Part shown: one piece after another, positions 5,766 through 5,990 of the stretch
Numbering within the stretch: the first letter of the stretch is position 1
Layout: the number at the start of each line of letters is the position of its first letter
Origin: an uncultured Burkholderiales bacterium
GTDB lineage: Bacteria; Pseudomonadota; Gammaproteobacteria; Burkholderiales; Thiobacillaceae
DNA: 5,990 bases
Direction: 5' to 3'
Assembly: GCA_937925755.1 (NCBI GenBank)
Contig: CALAMX010000206.1
Location: 1-5,990 of the forward strand
Notes under the pieces: model-generated
Database searches by the model: none
The model's input: the letters and a program-made list of their open reading frames with translations, nothing else
Told to the model about the DNA's origin: nothing
Program-made: the position numbers and the translations under genes

Positions 5766-5990
5766 GGAGTATTGCCCTGAGGGCGCCGTCATCGAGGCCC
5801 AGAAGGGGGTGTCCATCTGTGACAACCTGCTCGAGCATGGCATCGAGATCGAGCACGCCTGTGAGAAGTCCTGTGCCTGCACCACCTGCCACGTGATTCT
5901 GCGCGAGGGCTATGACAGCCTCTCAGCGCCGACCGAGGCGGAAGAGGACCTCCTGGACAAGGCCTGGGGCCTGGAGCCCACCTCACGACT
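5737..5990 (+). CDS. fdx: Fdx, ISC-type [2Fe-2S] ferredoxin (5' part, cut by window end)
   Basis: The adrenodoxin-type ferredoxin of the ISC operon supplies electrons for cluster assembly on IscU. The window holds 84 complete codons, which read in frame to the last base; the family is about 111 residues. The N-terminus MPQLIVLPHEEYCPEG matches E. coli Fdx (MPKIVILPHQDLCPDG). Three of the four cluster ligands are visible, C42, C48 and C51 (HACEKSCACTTCH), and the non-ligand C46 is conserved too. The fourth, near residue 87, lies beyond the window. The segment EEDLLDKAWGLEPTSR also matches the family. The ATG lies inside the DUF3050 gene, overlapping it by 29 bp, with only a weak GGA nearby as ribosome binding site, so coupling to the upstream gene is likely. 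C13 matches E. coli; C28 is additional. Confidence 0.96.
   Translation, partial: MPQLIVLPHEEYCPEGAVIEAQKGVSICDNLLEHGIEIEHACEKSCACTTCHVILREGYDSLSAPTEAEEDLLDKAWGLEPTSR

Noticed and set aside
1..5990. CRISPR array, tRNA, rRNA or insertion sequence
   Set aside because: No spaced repeats, tRNA-like folds, transposase or terminal inverted repeats were seen; almost all of the window is occupied by the operon genes.

Overview
The window carries most of a proteobacterial ISC (iron-sulfur cluster) assembly operon, all on the plus strand, in the order iscR (3' end only), iscS, iscU, iscA, hscB, hscA, a DUF3050-family gene, and fdx (5' part only, cut by the window end). The iscRSUA-hscBA-fdx order, the long bacterial-type IscS with its C-terminal WEMYK-type tail, and the MALLQI N-terminus of HscA point to a gamma- or betaproteobacterium. 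High G+C with strong G/C third-position bias fits a free-living, GC-rich lineage. I lean towards gammaproteobacteria, but nothing in the sequence fixes the genus.

Layout. 1-231: C-terminal 76 residues of the [2Fe-2S] repressor IscR with its three-cysteine ligand cluster. 247-1458: cysteine desulfurase IscS. 1459-1512: a 54-bp spacer with an exact 11-bp tandem repeat, preceded by a hairpin over the iscS stop. 1513-1938: scaffold IscU with a short C-terminal extension. 1940-2341: A-type carrier IscA with an N-terminal extension. 2342-2465: a 124-bp non-coding gap with small competing stems. 2466-2996: co-chaperone HscB. 2997-3079: an 83-bp gap without an evident ribosome binding site. 3080-4948: Hsp70-type chaperone HscA. 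4941-5765: a DUF3050 protein, probably a haem-oxygenase-like metal-binding fold. 5737-5990: the start of the [2Fe-2S] ferredoxin Fdx.

How the genes work together. IscS takes sulfur from cysteine, IscU builds the cluster with electrons from Fdx, HscB delivers loaded IscU to HscA for ATP-driven release, IscA helps carry iron or clusters onward, and IscR senses cluster supply and represses the operon. All catalytic and ligand residues visible in these proteins are intact, so the machinery looks functional.

The unusual element is the DUF3050 gene wedged between hscA and fdx. It overlaps hscA by 8 bp and fdx by 29 bp, so its translation is probably coupled to both. In the canonical E. coli operon fdx follows hscA directly. 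A putative haem-oxygenase-like diiron protein embedded in the ISC operon is the best candidate here for undescribed biology. The rest of the window is ordinary ISC housekeeping sequence with small lineage-specific oddities.
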